Shown in pieces: positions 10,501-21,962 of a stretch of 64,000 nucleotides of DNA. The stretch's first letter is position 1. Every line of letters begins with the position of its first letter. This DNA comes from Nematostella vectensis. Its lineage: Eukaryota > Cnidaria > Anthozoa > Actiniaria > Edwardsiidae. The stretch spans positions 3,145,001 to 3,209,000 of the forward strand of contig NC_064042.1 of the NCBI RefSeq assembly GCF_932526225.1. Direction: 5' to 3'. Both the position numbers and the translations under genes were made by a program. The notes under the pieces were generated by a model. The model did no database searches. It had not been told where the DNA came from and saw only the letters and a program-made list of their open reading frames with translations.

Positions 10501-12380
10501 GACTGAATTCCTCCACAAGTAATGACTGTATCACATTTCTTTTTTATTGCATCTGCCATAAGAAACTCTAGTTTGCGAACCTGAAATGAGTAAGGGAAAC
10601 TTGACTGGATCCTACATCGAAAATGTTTCAAAAGGTTTTCAGTTTCCAACCTTGTCTTCCATCTAAATGTTAAGTATTATCCTTTATCCATTAGTATTAT
10701 CCATTTTTATTTGGTTTGCTCCACTATCAATGCCTACAGGCTTGTTAGGTGGATTTGATTTTGATTTGCTTTATTAGGGCTCCCCATTAAAAGTAAAACT
10801 ATGAACTGTGGTCAATAGATGGTGTGTTTTCACATAGCAGTGAAGGATATTCTTAGGGAGGATATACTTATCTGACAAGAGAGGAATATTGGTTTACTCG
10901 TCACTGCCAAATCTACTGGTTTGGCAGAAGACACCCTTTTTACCCTTTACTCCAAACTTCCTTTATGTTTACTAATATTTACTGTACTCTTCCAGTTAAA
11001 TTTCTTAATATTTTGTACTTTCTCATGATTTTTTATATCTCAAGGTTGGCAGATTAGTATATACTGAATCATTTATTAAGGGTTGTACAACTTTGTGGCA
11101 AAAACTTGGCTATCAACAATAAAAATACAACAGCAACAACTACATCATTTAATGGGCCGGTTTACCTTGTTACCAGAAAGTGTAGAACCAGTAAGATCAT
11201 CTCGTTTAATGCACAGCTTAAAGTCACCAGGAAGTCCAGGTGGATGCCAGGGATGAATAGGGGTGTTTCTCCTTGCTAACTATAGAAGGGTTAGAAATAC
11301 AAGACATAATCTTTAAATAATCAATTAATAATCAATCACAATCAATACCAGTCAGTAGCAACCAATAACATTCAATTGGTTGATAAATAGTTGAATGGTA
11401 ATCAATAATGGAATGTAGCTTTCATATATTGATTAATTATATATTTAGATAAGTATCGATACCAATCGATGTCACTAGCTGACAGTTCTCTTTTGGTATT
11501 TTGGTATGGTATTTTGATTATTAATTGATTGGCAAATACCAATCGATATTGATAAAACAAGGTTCTATTGTATTGACTGATATTGATTTATTGTTCTGTC
11601 TGATAATTCATTGAAGGATATATACACCGTGTAACTGAAGTTGATGGCTTAGGGGCAGTGTCATGGTAACAGCTTTGCAATAGCTATCCGGCCCGACACA
11701 ATGGATTTCTGTCAAATTCTAATATTGACTTTATGAGCCTTTGGTACATATGCATACCTGTCGACTCTCCCGCATTAGGCAGGAGTCTCAAAATTTTGGA
11801 CCTCTTCTCCCGCTTTTCTGCGTGGAGCACCAACCCCCCACTTTTTAGCCATTTTAATTGCTAAGAAAAATCCTTTAATAGAAAATCGACATTTTTCCTT
11901 TTTTTTCTATTTTTTGTAGCACCAAACATGTGAGATCTATTTTGTGCTTGAGAGCTTTCTGAAGGGCAAACGTCTGCTGACTGGCTCAGTAAAAGCAGGA
12001 AAGCCATTTATCTGCTTTAGCTTGCTCGCCCCTTTGAGGGTATACCCCACCGCTCTCCCAAAAAATTCTCAAGCCTTGAGATTTTCTGAGGGTGACAGGT
12101 ATGCATGTGGGAGACTTAAAATTCAAAGGAAATAAGCAATAAACATAGTTTTCAATAAAATATTGCATATAATTTAAACAAGGCATTAACAACTTAAAGT
12201 TCAACTGTTTGCAGACAATTAAAAGCCTACAATAAACACTGACTCCAGACATGCGCAGTACCATGACGCTGCCCATTTATCTTCATTTACTCTTCAGAAA
12301 CGTACCTCTACGTAATGCGAGGGAATTTTTCTTAGATTACGAACCCATGACGGGGGGACATAAGGGACAAGATCGGCCAT
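4528..12380 (-). CDS. PLP-dependent D-cysteine desulfhydrase / ACC deaminase family enzyme, nine exons
   Basis: Exons in transcript order: 12380-12306, 11279-11166, 10580-10422, 10132-10002, 9323-9227, 8701-8601, 5838-5675, 5181-5041, 4640-4528. They total 1,095 nt (364 residues), all with GT-AG junctions in compatible phases. The start ATG (12380) sits in AAAAAAATGG and gives [16 protein letters not shown] in exon 2 (Lys63) is the expected PLP Schiff-base lysine. Exon 3 has [17 protein letters not shown], exon 5 [11 protein letters not shown], exon 6 the phosphate-binding SSGTAAG, exon 8 GIMLDPVYT and exon 9 [10 protein letters not shown]. The fold is tryptophan-synthase-beta type (PLP fold II). 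Likely reaction: D-cysteine to pyruvate, ammonia and H2S, or ACC ring opening; sequence alone does not decide which. Length is usual for the family. Intron 6 (5839-8600) carries large minisatellites. Confidence 0.93.
5899..6180 (+). repeat. 51-bp tandem repeat (GGCCCGCAAATGATC family)
   Basis: About five and a half copies of a 51-bp unit that itself contains the submotif GGCCCGCAAAYGAWC twice, separated by CCCCAAAAAGCATACGGT. It lies in intron 6 of the PLP-enzyme gene. The submotif reappears in opposite orientation at 6390-6570. Confidence 0.9.
6390..6570 (-). repeat. 32-bp tandem repeat, inverted relative of the 51-bp array
   Basis: About five copies of a unit with GGTCATTTGCGGGCCTGC followed by TGTGCTTTTTGGAG. 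The GATCATTTGCGGGCC core is the reverse complement of the core in the 5899-6180 array, so the two arrays could pair in single-stranded DNA or pre-mRNA, with a ~200-nt loop. Confidence 0.88.
6607..8200 (+). repeat. 33-bp minisatellite, about 48 near-identical copies
   Basis: Unit GATAGCACTTGGGGCGAAAT plus TAATACCCTARRG, period 33 bp, running from about 6607 to 8200 with almost no change except one two-base window that takes three states (TAAGG, TAGAG, TAAAG). Rare extra variants are GGCAAAATT (two units) and GAAATAAAT (one). Since 33 is divisible by three and the unit lacks stops in one frame on each strand, it gives long open frames on both strands (peptide [13 protein letters not shown] on plus). 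It sits in intron 6 of the PLP-enzyme gene and I do not regard it as coding. Confidence 0.95.
8930..9060. repeat. Dispersed repeat copy in intron 5 of the PLP-enzyme gene
   Basis: The segment shares AATGTCTCATACGTATTTTT and CTGCTAGAAGG, followed by a G-rich tract, with 9650-9800 about 700 bp away. Both look like decayed copies of one non-autonomous element of about 130-150 bp. No terminal duplication is visible. Confidence 0.6.
9650..9800. repeat. Second copy of the same dispersed repeat
   Basis: Related to 8930-9060 (TAATGTCTCATACATTTAC, TTTTTGGCTGCTAGAAGG, then G and C tracts). The ends GGCGTGGCCAGG and CCTGGCTACGCTCC are near-inverted, suggesting a MITE-like element. It lies in intron 4 of the PLP-enzyme gene. 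Confidence 0.6.
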
Positions 12381-12984
12381 TTTTTTTACGCAAGTTCCAA
12401 ATGAGCGGTAAGTAAAACTCATTCCTGTTATGTTTTTCGGTGTTTTGCTACTAAACTTCCAGGCGTTCCTTGCAGCTTCAGAGGTAGCGTGGACCGAGAA
12501 ACCACAGACAACCCACGAAGTCGTCAACAAATATAAGGCTAGAACAATCAAGGGACGAAAGGAACATTGCAAACGTGGAGGGGGGTGGAGGTTTCCGTCG
12601 TGTATGTTATTTTTCTTGTCTTCAAAACGTTTTCTTATCGAATATGATTTTTTTTCCTTATCCACCCCCTCGCCTTCATTTTGTAAGAGTCCGTCCATAC
12701 ATTTTGGATACTTTTATAATTGAGGAATTCTGTACTTGTAGGGGCGAAATGACTGGTTTCAAAAACAGGGGGAGGGGATGCAATAAGAGGCGAAAAGTTA
12801 CCCTTTTGTTACCCAGCGAGCCTCCGGTTTTTCCGCAGACGGAGTAAAAAGGAAGAACAGATGATATTGAACGTAATTTATTAGCTATATACAAAATATA
12901 CAATATTTTCAAAATTAAATTTCGAAAGATAAGCAAAGGTTCGCCAGCGATGTATTATCAATGTCACGCGCAAAGGATCCTAGC
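12381..12984. other. Intergenic stretch upstream of the PLP-enzyme gene
   Basis: This lies between the start codon of the PLP enzyme (12380, minus) and the stop of the 2,077-residue protein gene (12985, minus), so it should hold the promoter of the former and the 3' UTR of the latter. Pyrimidine/purine-rich tracts (12570-12780) keep frames open by chance on both strands. No motif stands out. Confidence 0.5.
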
Positions 12985-15900
12985 TCAGCTAAGGACTGCT
13001 ACCTTTACGCCGGCCAGTTCATAGCTCAATTGCGAATCATCTAGCGGGCGTGGACTCGTCTCGTCACTGAAGCCGTTGAAACTCACAAACCGCCTGATGT
13101 AACAGCCAACACTTCGCAGGGTCTTGAACTCTAGAAGAACGGCCTTCCCGTCAGGATGTCTAAATCCATTCTGATCGCGATTATGCGAATCAAACAACAA
13201 CCAGGTTTGAGATGTCTTAAATAAAGCGATTGTATAAAGTAGATATCTAACAATGAACATGTCATATTCGTTTAGAGAATCTACACTACTCTCAAAGCCT
13301 GGTAGTGGGTTGTTCTTGTCTGTGCCATCGTTCATAATGTCACCACACATTACATCACTTCTCTTTAAGTGGAAGTGCCGACCCCGTAGTTTGATATCTA
13401 GCTCTATCTCATCAATGTGGAGAAAGGCGGTTTTAGGGCGATTCATTTTCTCTTGAGTCTCCCTGTGTTTTCTGTCCCCGGTGAAGATTATATCATCCAT
13501 ATCTGCAGGCGTCCAGAGCAATGGACTTTTGCTAGTCGCTCTGAGGATTGCGCAGAGAGCAATAGAACAACACTGTACTCCTGGGATGATAAGTCTTCCG
13601 TCCCCTTGGTGCATATTTGCCTTGACGAGAAGACGCGAGCTGCTCTTGCTATCACGTGAATCGTAACTATGAACAGAAATACACAAAAAAAAACACATCT
13701 AGTTTACCACCTTTGAACAATTTAGCATCTTCTTTATATACCCCTAGCCCCCCCCCCCTCCCCACTTAACCAATTTAACCTTTATAGCGCAAGAAGTTCC
13801 AAAACGGCAATACAGGATGAAAGAGCAACATTTCAAAGACAACCTCCACCCGTCTTCCACCGATCAATTTTCCGTTACTTTCTTAGCATTTTCAACTTGC
13901 TTAGCCTCTTACCTACTATTTGATCTTGCGCCATCTTGTACCATACCATTCGTCTGGTATGATTCTCTGTGGTTTTCTCTCCCTATGCTGTTTCCCTTTT
14001 GGGTCGCTGTGTCGTATGAACTCCTCTTGGTGGTGGAAGGCGTGGAAGGTCTACCCATTACTCCACAGGCGTGGCCCTTTCTGGGGTAATCAACTCCATG
14101 ATTGTTCAGATGCTTTCCTTTTTTGGTTGATCCTAGAGAACGATATGATTAAACTACCTTCTCGTAAGACAACTTAACTAACGATATGTAAGGAATGACT
14201 TACTTTTTTCTGCTTCGATCTTACTCTGACTGTGATGTTTCGTCACATGCGCGTCATCGCGCGACTCTACACGAGGCTCCTTCTTCGATGCATCTTCTTG
14301 TCCTTTTGGAGTAACTGGCTTCTTGACGGACACGCTTTCCTTGCTCTTTTGTTTTTTGCTCTCTCGGAGATTGATTTTAGCTCCTTGCACAGACAATTGT
14401 TCAGCCTCTACGTCCATTTTGTTTGCCGTCTTTCTCGACTTGTTCTGCTTTGTCTGCACGTTGAGCTTATTACTCCCCTTGAGCTTTCCTTCTTGTGCAT
14501 CGGTAATACTTGCGGCAAGTTCGGAAGCTGTCTTATGAGGAGTCATCTCTTCAGCCTGATGGCCGATTTCATCACGTCTCACGTCTGATGACTCTGTCAC
14601 GGGGTAGTGCTTAGGAGGTACAACGTCTTGTTCGACTATAGCTTCTGTCTTTAATTTATAAAGGATGGATTCCTTTCCTATTACCGATAATTCCTGATCG
14701 TTTTCTTCCTGTGGGCAGTCATTTTTGTCTTTCCGTGATCTGCGTTTAGATGTTTTCGGTCTTTGGTTTTTGCGCTTCGCCTTCTTCTTCTGTGCTTGGG
14801 CGCATTTATGAAGGAGCTGCTGGTTTTCTTTGCTAGTGTCCCCATCATTAGTAGACATCGGAGTTGTGCGATCCGAGGGAAGCTCCCGATCAACGCCTTC
14901 ATTAGGAGTATGCACAACACCTGCATCAGTTGCTAGGTTAGCATCGTTGTCATTCTTTGATACTCGATCATCTCCGCCCCTGATCTCCAGCTGTGGTTCT
15001 TCTACACTTGATGAATCTTCGTCTTTTTTGAGATACATTCGTGTTGCGTCCCTGTGGATTATTTGTGTTTGTTCCACATATATGAATGTCGAAGCCAATT
15101 GTTTGCCACCATCTACTGAACAATATTCATGTGGCTCACCTTCTTCTTCAAGGTGAGCTGTCTCAGACTCAGCCACTGGATCAGGGTCTGTTGTCATAGT
15201 TGTAACACCGTCAGTGCTACCTTTGGGTAACGTTTCTGACTTTAAGCACTGAGGCTCTTCTTCACAAGATTCATGCTGCTTTAGCACAGTGTCTTCGTCT
15301 TGACTTTTCTTTCCCAGCGAAGCCGACTTAGACTCATACACTGGATCAGGAACTGGTGTATTGGGTAAACCTCCTGCAAAGTCTGTAGCCAGAGTAGTAA
15401 CACCGTCTGTGTAACCTTCGGATAACGTCTCTGTGATTCGACACTGAGGCTTTTCTAAACAACATCCATGTTGCTTTAGATCAATATCTTCGCTTTGACT
15501 TTCCTCTCCCAACGAAGCTGACTTGGACACAGACACTGGATCAGGGACTGATGTATTCGGTAAAACCAAGTCGAGTACCTCAAGATGTACTTGCACACTG
15601 GTAGCACGGATTTTGTTTGCATCGAGGCAATCCTGATGCTCATCCTGTGACAGCTGGATGGCAGACGATGGAAGCGCTGCCATATGCTCTGGCGCTGTGG
15701 CAAAGTCATCGATTAGATGAGTTTTCCGTGATCCACGAATGCCAGGAAGGTAGGGCTCCATGAAACCCGAAGGTAATTCAACAACCATTTGTCTCAACAG
15801 CGAGAACATCTCTTCAATCGCCATGATGCAAGCTTGGTCTTGTTTTGTCTCCTCGTCCTGAGCTTCCTCCTTCACGAAACCAAATACAGACACTGATAGA

Positions 15901-18900
15901 GGGCGGGCTGTTGTATCCATGAAACCCATGCCAATTCCCTCAAGGTCTATTTGCAGTGTGGATACACTGACTGTGTTAGCCTTAAGGTGCTCAGACATCT
16001 CTGCCACCATCCACTCATGCTCATCATGTGACACCTGGCTGACAGAAGATAGGAGAGTAGACATGTTGTCTGGATTTGTTGCGCAGTAATCCATCAGATG
16101 AACCTTGACGCGATGTCGAATGATTGCATGTCTACCATGCATGGTAACAAGCACAGGTCTTTTAGCTGATGACGGAGGCTCCATTTGCTCAAGCTCTAAG
16201 CTGAGGGGTCTCATCAGCGTATTCAGAAACTCGGCGAGTGAGGGATGGAGTGTGACCTGACGCCCCTGGCGCGATGCACAAGCGGCAAGTCTCTCGAGGC
16301 TTTGTGTGTCCCATGATGCACGCAGGTCAAAAGGGCGGAGCTCCTTGAGTCCTGTAGAGGATGCAGTCACAATCGACTTTACGGGCGAGGACGGCTGGAC
16401 GTTTACCTCGGTGGTTACGATAGCATCATTCTCTTGGCGGTCTGTCGACGCAATAGAGGAACAAGCACCAGTCTTCTCTTGGAAATGGTGCACCTCGGTG
16501 ATGCTGGCAAGACGGCATTCCTTTGAAAGATAAGAACAATAGAAACAATTGTGAATACGTTTTAAATATATCGTGGCATTTGTGTGATGTAAACATAGGA
16601 AATGGTTTGTTTAGCGCACCTAATCCGAAGACTAAAAGTGTTCGATTGGTTGCACTTAAATACAACAGATTTTATGGAAACTTGAAAAGATGAAAATATA
16701 CGAGTAAAACTTTTTGAATCCATACTTATGGCGATGCTAGTCCGCCGTGTTTGTGTAAGGGTGTGGTATTTCTTAAATTTTACCAACTAAATAAATACTC
16801 ACCTCAACACTTTGAGTTTTCCATGATCCACAAATGTGCGGAAGGTAAGGCTCCTTGAGACCGAAAGGCAATTCCGTCACCATCTGTCTTACTGGCGAGG
16901 ACGGCTTGAACATGTCTTCAATCGCCATGATGCAAGCTTGGTCTTGTTTTGTCTCCTCGTCCTGAGCTTCCTCCTTCACGCAACCAAATACAGACACTGA
17001 TAGAGGACGGGCTGCTCTATCCATGAAACCCATGCCAAATCCTTCAAGGCCTAGTTGCAGAGTTGTAACTCTGATTGTGTTAGCTTTAAGGTGCTCAGAT
17101 ATCTCTGCCGCCATCCACTCATGCTCATTATGTGACACCTGGCTGAGGGAAGATAGGATCGCTGACATGTGGTCTTGTTCTGTTGCGCAGTAATCCATCA
17201 GATGAACCTTAACGCGACGTCGAATGGTCGCGTATCTTCCATTAAAGCTAACCAACACAGATCGTTTAGCTGACGATGACAGAGGCTCAATTAGCTCATA
17301 CTCTAAACTTAGAGGTCTCATCAACCTGGTCAAAGACTCGGCAAGTGAGGGATGGAGTCTGACCTGACGCCCCTGGCGCGATGCACAAGCTGCAAGTCTC
17401 TCGAGGCTTTGTGTGTCCCATGATACACTCAGATCAAAAGGGCGGAGCTCCTTGAGTCCTATAGAGGATGCAGTCACAATCGACTTTACGGATGAGGACG
17501 GCTGGACGTTCACCTCGGTGGTTACGAGAGCATCGCTCTCTCGGCGATCTGTCGACGCAATAGATGGACAAGCACCAGTCTTCTCTTGGAACTGGTGCAC
17601 CTCTGTGATGCTGGCAAGACGGCCTCCCTGATAAAGGTACGAGCAATAAACGCAACTGTGAATACGTTTTAAACCGCTTTCGTGGCATCGTTTGTTTGAT
17701 GTAAAAATAATTAATAGTTTATTTAGCGCTCCTAGTCCAAAGACTTATAATGTTCGATTAGTTACTATAAATTCCAACAGGCTTTAGCGGAAACATGATA
17801 ACATGAAAATATTCGAGTATAACTGTTTGAATCTATACTAATGGAGATGCTATTTTGTCCGCCGTGTTTGTTTATGGATGTGGTATTCAATCTTCCCAAT
17901 TAAATAAACACTTACCTCAACACTTTGAGTTTTCAATGATCCACAAATGTGAGGACGGTAAGGCTTCTTGAAACCGGAAAGTAATTCCGTCACCATCTGT
18001 TTCACTCGCGAGGACGGCTTGAACATTTCTTCAATCGCCATGATGCAAGCTTGGTCTTGTTTAGTCTCGACCTGAGCTTCCCCCTCCAAGCATCCAAATA
18101 CAGACACTGATAGAGGGCGGGCTGTTGTATCAATGAAACCCATGCCAATTCCCTCAAGGCCTAGTTGCAGAGTGGTTACACTGACTGTGTTAGCTTTAAG
18201 GTGCTCAGACATCTCTGCCACCATCCACTCATGCTCATCATGTGACACCTGGCTGACAGAAGATAGGAGAGTAGACATGTTGTCTGGATTTGTTGCGCAG
18301 TAATCCATCAGATGAACCTTGACGCAACGTCGAATGATTGCATGTCTACCATGCATGGTAACAAGCACAGGTCTTTTAGCTGATGACCGAGGCTCAATTA
18401 GCTCAAACTTTAAGCTGAGGGGTCTCATCAGCGTATTTAGAAACTCGGCGAGTAGGGGATGGAGTGTGACCTGACGCCCCTGGCGCGATGCACAAGCGGC
18501 AAGTCTCTCGAGGCTTTGTGTGTCCCATGATGCACTCAGATCAAAAGGGCGGAGCTCCTTGAGTCCTGCAGAGGATGCAGTCACAATCGACTTTACGGAT
18601 GAGGACGGCTGGACGTTCACCTCGGTGGTTACGATAGCATCACTCTCTTGGCGGTCTGTCGACGCAATAGATGGACAAGCGCTAGTCTTCTCTTGGAAAT
18701 GGTGCACCTCGGTGATGCTGGCAAGACGGCATTCCTTTGAAAGATAAGAACAATAAAAAAATTGTGAATACGTTTTAAATATATCGTGGCATTTGTGTGA
18801 TGTAAACATAGGAAATGGTTTGTTTAGCGCACCTAATCCGAAGACTAAAAGTGTTCGATTGGTTGCACTTAAATCCAACAGATTTTATGGAAACTCGAAA

Positions 18901-21315
18901 AGATGAAAATATACGAGTAAAACGTTTTTAATCCTTACTTATGGCGATGCTAGTCCGTCGTGTTTGTGTAAGGGTGTGGTATTTCTTAAATTTTACCAAT
19001 TAAATAAATACTCACCTCAATACTTTGAGTTTTCAATGATCCACAAATGTGAGGACGGTAAGGCTTCTTGAAACCGGAAAGCAATTCCGTCACCATCTGT
19101 TTCACTCGCGAGGACGGCTTGAACATTTCTTCAATCGCCATGATGCAAGCTTGGTCTTGTTTAGTCTCGACCTGAGCTTCCCCCTCCAAGCATCCAAATA
19201 CAGACACTGAAAGAGGGCGGGCTGTTGTATCAATGAAGCCCATGCCAATTCCCTCAAGGCCTAGTTGCAGAGTGGTTACACTGACTGTGTTAGCTTTAAG
19301 GTGCTCAGACATCTCTGCCACCATCCACTCATGCTCATCATGTGACACCTGGCTGACAGAAGATAGGAGGGTAGACATGTTGTCTGGTTCTGTTGCGCAG
19401 TAATCCATCAGATGAACCTTGACGCGATGTCGAATGATTGCATGTCTACCATGCATGGTAACAAGCACAGGTCTTGTAGCTGATGACGGAGGCTCCATTT
19501 GCTCAAGCTCTAAGCTGAGGGGTCTCATTAGCGTATTCAGAAACTCGGCGAGTAGGGGATGGGGTGTGACCTGACGCCCCTGGCGCGATGCACAAGCTGC
19601 TAGGCTCTCGAGGTTTTGTGTGTCCCATGATGCACGCAGATCAAAAGGGCGGAGCTCCTTGAGTCCTGTAGAGGATGCAGTCACAATCGACTTTACGGAT
19701 GAGGACGGCTGGACGTTCACCTCGGTGGTTACGAGAGCATCACTCTCTCGGCGGTCTGTTGACGCAATAGATGGACAAGCGCTAGTCTCCTCTTGGATCT
19801 GGTGCACCTCTGTGATGCTGGCAAGACGGCATCCCTATGAAAGAAGAGAACAATAAACGCAACTGTGAATAGTGTAGGGGTAAGTATACACGTTTTAGGT
19901 CCATACAAATGGTCTAATGGTATACAACACAATAAATACAGATGCCGGAAGCAGCCCTAAAATCCATCAGCTTTTCATGGAAATAGAATGTTATAAAAAT
20001 AGTCAAGTATAACAATACACATGGAGATGCTGTTCTGCCCGTCGTGTTGGTGTAGGGGTGTGGTTCTTAGATTTTCCTACTTTAATAAACGCTCACCTGG
20101 AGTGATTTGACCTTCGACTGGATATGCATCTTCATGACGAAGTTAACAACGAAGCATATAAGAGCGGCGAAGGTAACCGCTGACACCAGGTACAGGATAT
20201 CCCCCAGCACGACGGTGGGAGCGGGACACTCAAAGACAACGATTGCTTGCCTTGGAGCAGCCACGGGAAAGACTACAACTAAAGAGACAAAGAAAAAGAA
20301 CCATTTATATAGTCTGGCGTAAAATGATAAATGCATTTATCATATGAGTAGGTATTTATTTATCATTTTAGTAAGGCTTTATCGTTCGATGGCTAAATGT
20401 TTTAAAATAATTGAGTGTATAATCATTATTGCACTTACTTGGCATCAGCAGTCGTGGCTTGATGAAGATCTTAAGCAGGTTCCGGGGGTGAAGCTCTGAG
20501 TACACTTGCTTGTAGCTGGGCAGCAAAAGCTCCCAAGAACGGGCTACAAATTCGAGAAAACAGTGAAGCATCATCTCTATAAGTGATTATAAAGATTATA
20601 ACAATAAAAAAAAGCCAAATAATAGCACGCATAGTACGTCTGTTAGGAAATATTCCTGGAATATACAAAGATTCATGGATGTACTTAAGCCCCTACCCCC
20701 AAAAAATCAATAAATTGTGCTCTAGCTCCGTTTACATGTTATCGATAAATTAAGTCAACCACATACCTTGGTGAATAACCAACTCTCGACATTGTGAAGA
20801 CTTCTCCGCTTGCACAAGGTCGGCTGTATAACAAAAATAAAACGCCCTTATACATAAGAAGCTGATAAAATTAAATTCAGAAACGAACTGTATTTAGAAA
20901 AATACAAACAAAACATTTGTTAATTTGTAGCAGATATTTGTGAACAAAGTTATTATCATTTTTAACTATTACTATTTTGTTGCATTCCTATAACACCCGA
21001 AAAGGCGGGACTCACCGGAATCATCTTCGACGGCGTCTTGTACCGCGACGGGTACTTCTTCTTTGGTCTCTTCTCCTTGACCATCACTCTAGAAAATCAC
21101 AACAAAACAAATAATAAGCCGAAGGAAATAAAAGTGTTAAAGAAACACCATGCTGTACACTGACAGTAACACGCCACCGCACGCACTTCTTCTCACAAAA
21201 CGACGCTACGTACCTCGGCACTCGATTTACTTCTGCAATAGCAGAACGCTGCGGCTCCTGCTGTGCAGACTGCTAGTCCGGTGAGGACGGGGTGGTCCTT
21301 AAAAAACTCTATCAT
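12985..21315 (-). CDS. Predicted 2,077-residue membrane-anchored protein with four exon repeats and a C76-like cysteine protease domain
   Basis: Exons: 21315-21214, 21088-21016, 20823-20767, 20576-20439, 20278-20097, 19834-19016, 18734-17916, 17627-16803, 16520-14204, 14132-13913, 13666-12985. The sum is 6,234 nt with all phases compatible. The N-terminus (MIEFFKDHPVLTGLAVC) carries a weak hydrophobic segment (about 10-29) and a strong one at about 148-172. Residues 185-457, 458-730, 731-1005 and the start of 1006-1777 are tandem copies of one ~273-residue unit of unknown fold. The rest of the fourth large exon adds acidic repeats (NTPVPDPVYESKSASLG) and a Lys/Arg-rich stretch. The C-terminal ~225 residues show HQGDGRLIIPGVQCCSIAL (candidate nucleophile Cys1883 or 1884) and LFDSHNRDQNG (Asp2010-x-His2012), matching the Cys...Asp-x-His order of herpesvirus-tegument-type proteases (MEROPS C76), which are deubiquitinases. 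The domain call is by motif recognition; function unknown. Confidence 0.78.
14204..19834 (-). repeat. Tandem exon-intron duplication array, ~1.1-kb units
   Basis: Four successive large exons begin with a variant of GCRLASITEVH. The first three end at SLKTQSIE or similar with a GTGAG/GTAAG donor; the fourth continues past that point. Exons one and two are exactly 819 bp, exon three 825 bp. The introns are also homologous: 16521-16802 and 18735-19015 are close to identical, whereas 17628-17915 is more diverged. This suggests a two-unit block (~2.2 kb) was duplicated after an earlier single-unit duplication. Confidence 0.9.
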
Positions 21316-21399
21316 TTTGAAAACTTGGTACGCTCCATGAATACTTGTTTATCGTTTCGCTTCATGAACGTTTTGATCAGTTTGGGGGAATGCTGATTA

Positions 21400-21407
21400 T
21401 GACGTCA
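21400..21407. promoter_or_regulatory. Palindromic CRE upstream of the 2,077-residue protein gene
   Basis: TGACGTCA lies about 85 bp upstream of the start codon at 21315. It is the full-consensus site for CREB/ATF bZIP factors. Position is plausible for a proximal promoter; use is not shown. Confidence 0.4.
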
Positions 21408-21834
21408 AACAATACGTAATCATCCTCGAGCTCTCACCAGAATTACTCAATTACAGGATTTCATTTAGAAATAACATAAATAAAACATATCAAAAAAAAT
21501 TCCAAACCGAGTAGTTTCTTAAGTGCAGTCACACTGTATAACATTACACCAGAGTCTGTTTTGAATTATCGACAATTTAATTTCCAGGAATCTTTTTGTT
21601 TCTAGCGCGAGCTTCGCCGAATATGAAGGGGACGCGCGCGCAAGCTAGACAATATTGCATTACCTGTAGAAATCATACGGTACGCGGTAACGTTAGAAAA
21701 AAAGACAGTTATTGCGCATATAGAACTTCGTTAGTATTCAATTGAGTTACAAAGCAGTTTAAATAATCACCTCCGATGCGTGCCCACGTGCGAATATATG
21801 CGCGTAGAGGCACACCGTACGCAAGAGCTGGCGC

Positions 21835-21962
21835 ATCCCCGGGGACCCAGGGCGTCGCGGAGATCGGGCACACAGGGAGCGCGGTGCGAGAAAGAAAGTT
21901 TCTTTCTCGCGCCGCGCTCCCTGTGTGCCCGATCTCCGCGACGCCCTGGGTCCCCGAGGATG
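21835..21962. mobile_element. 128-bp hairpin insertion flanked by a 10-bp direct repeat
   Basis: Left arm 21835-21898 and right arm to 21962 are reverse complements with only scattered mismatches and almost no loop (centre GAGAAAGAAAGTTTCTTTCTC). The hairpin is flanked by GAGCTGGCGC at 21825-21834 and again at 21963-21972, a clean candidate target-site duplication. A 10-bp duplication is in the range of Mutator-like transposons (8-11 bp), so this may be a minimal foldback derivative; the superfamily is inference. Confidence 0.8.
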
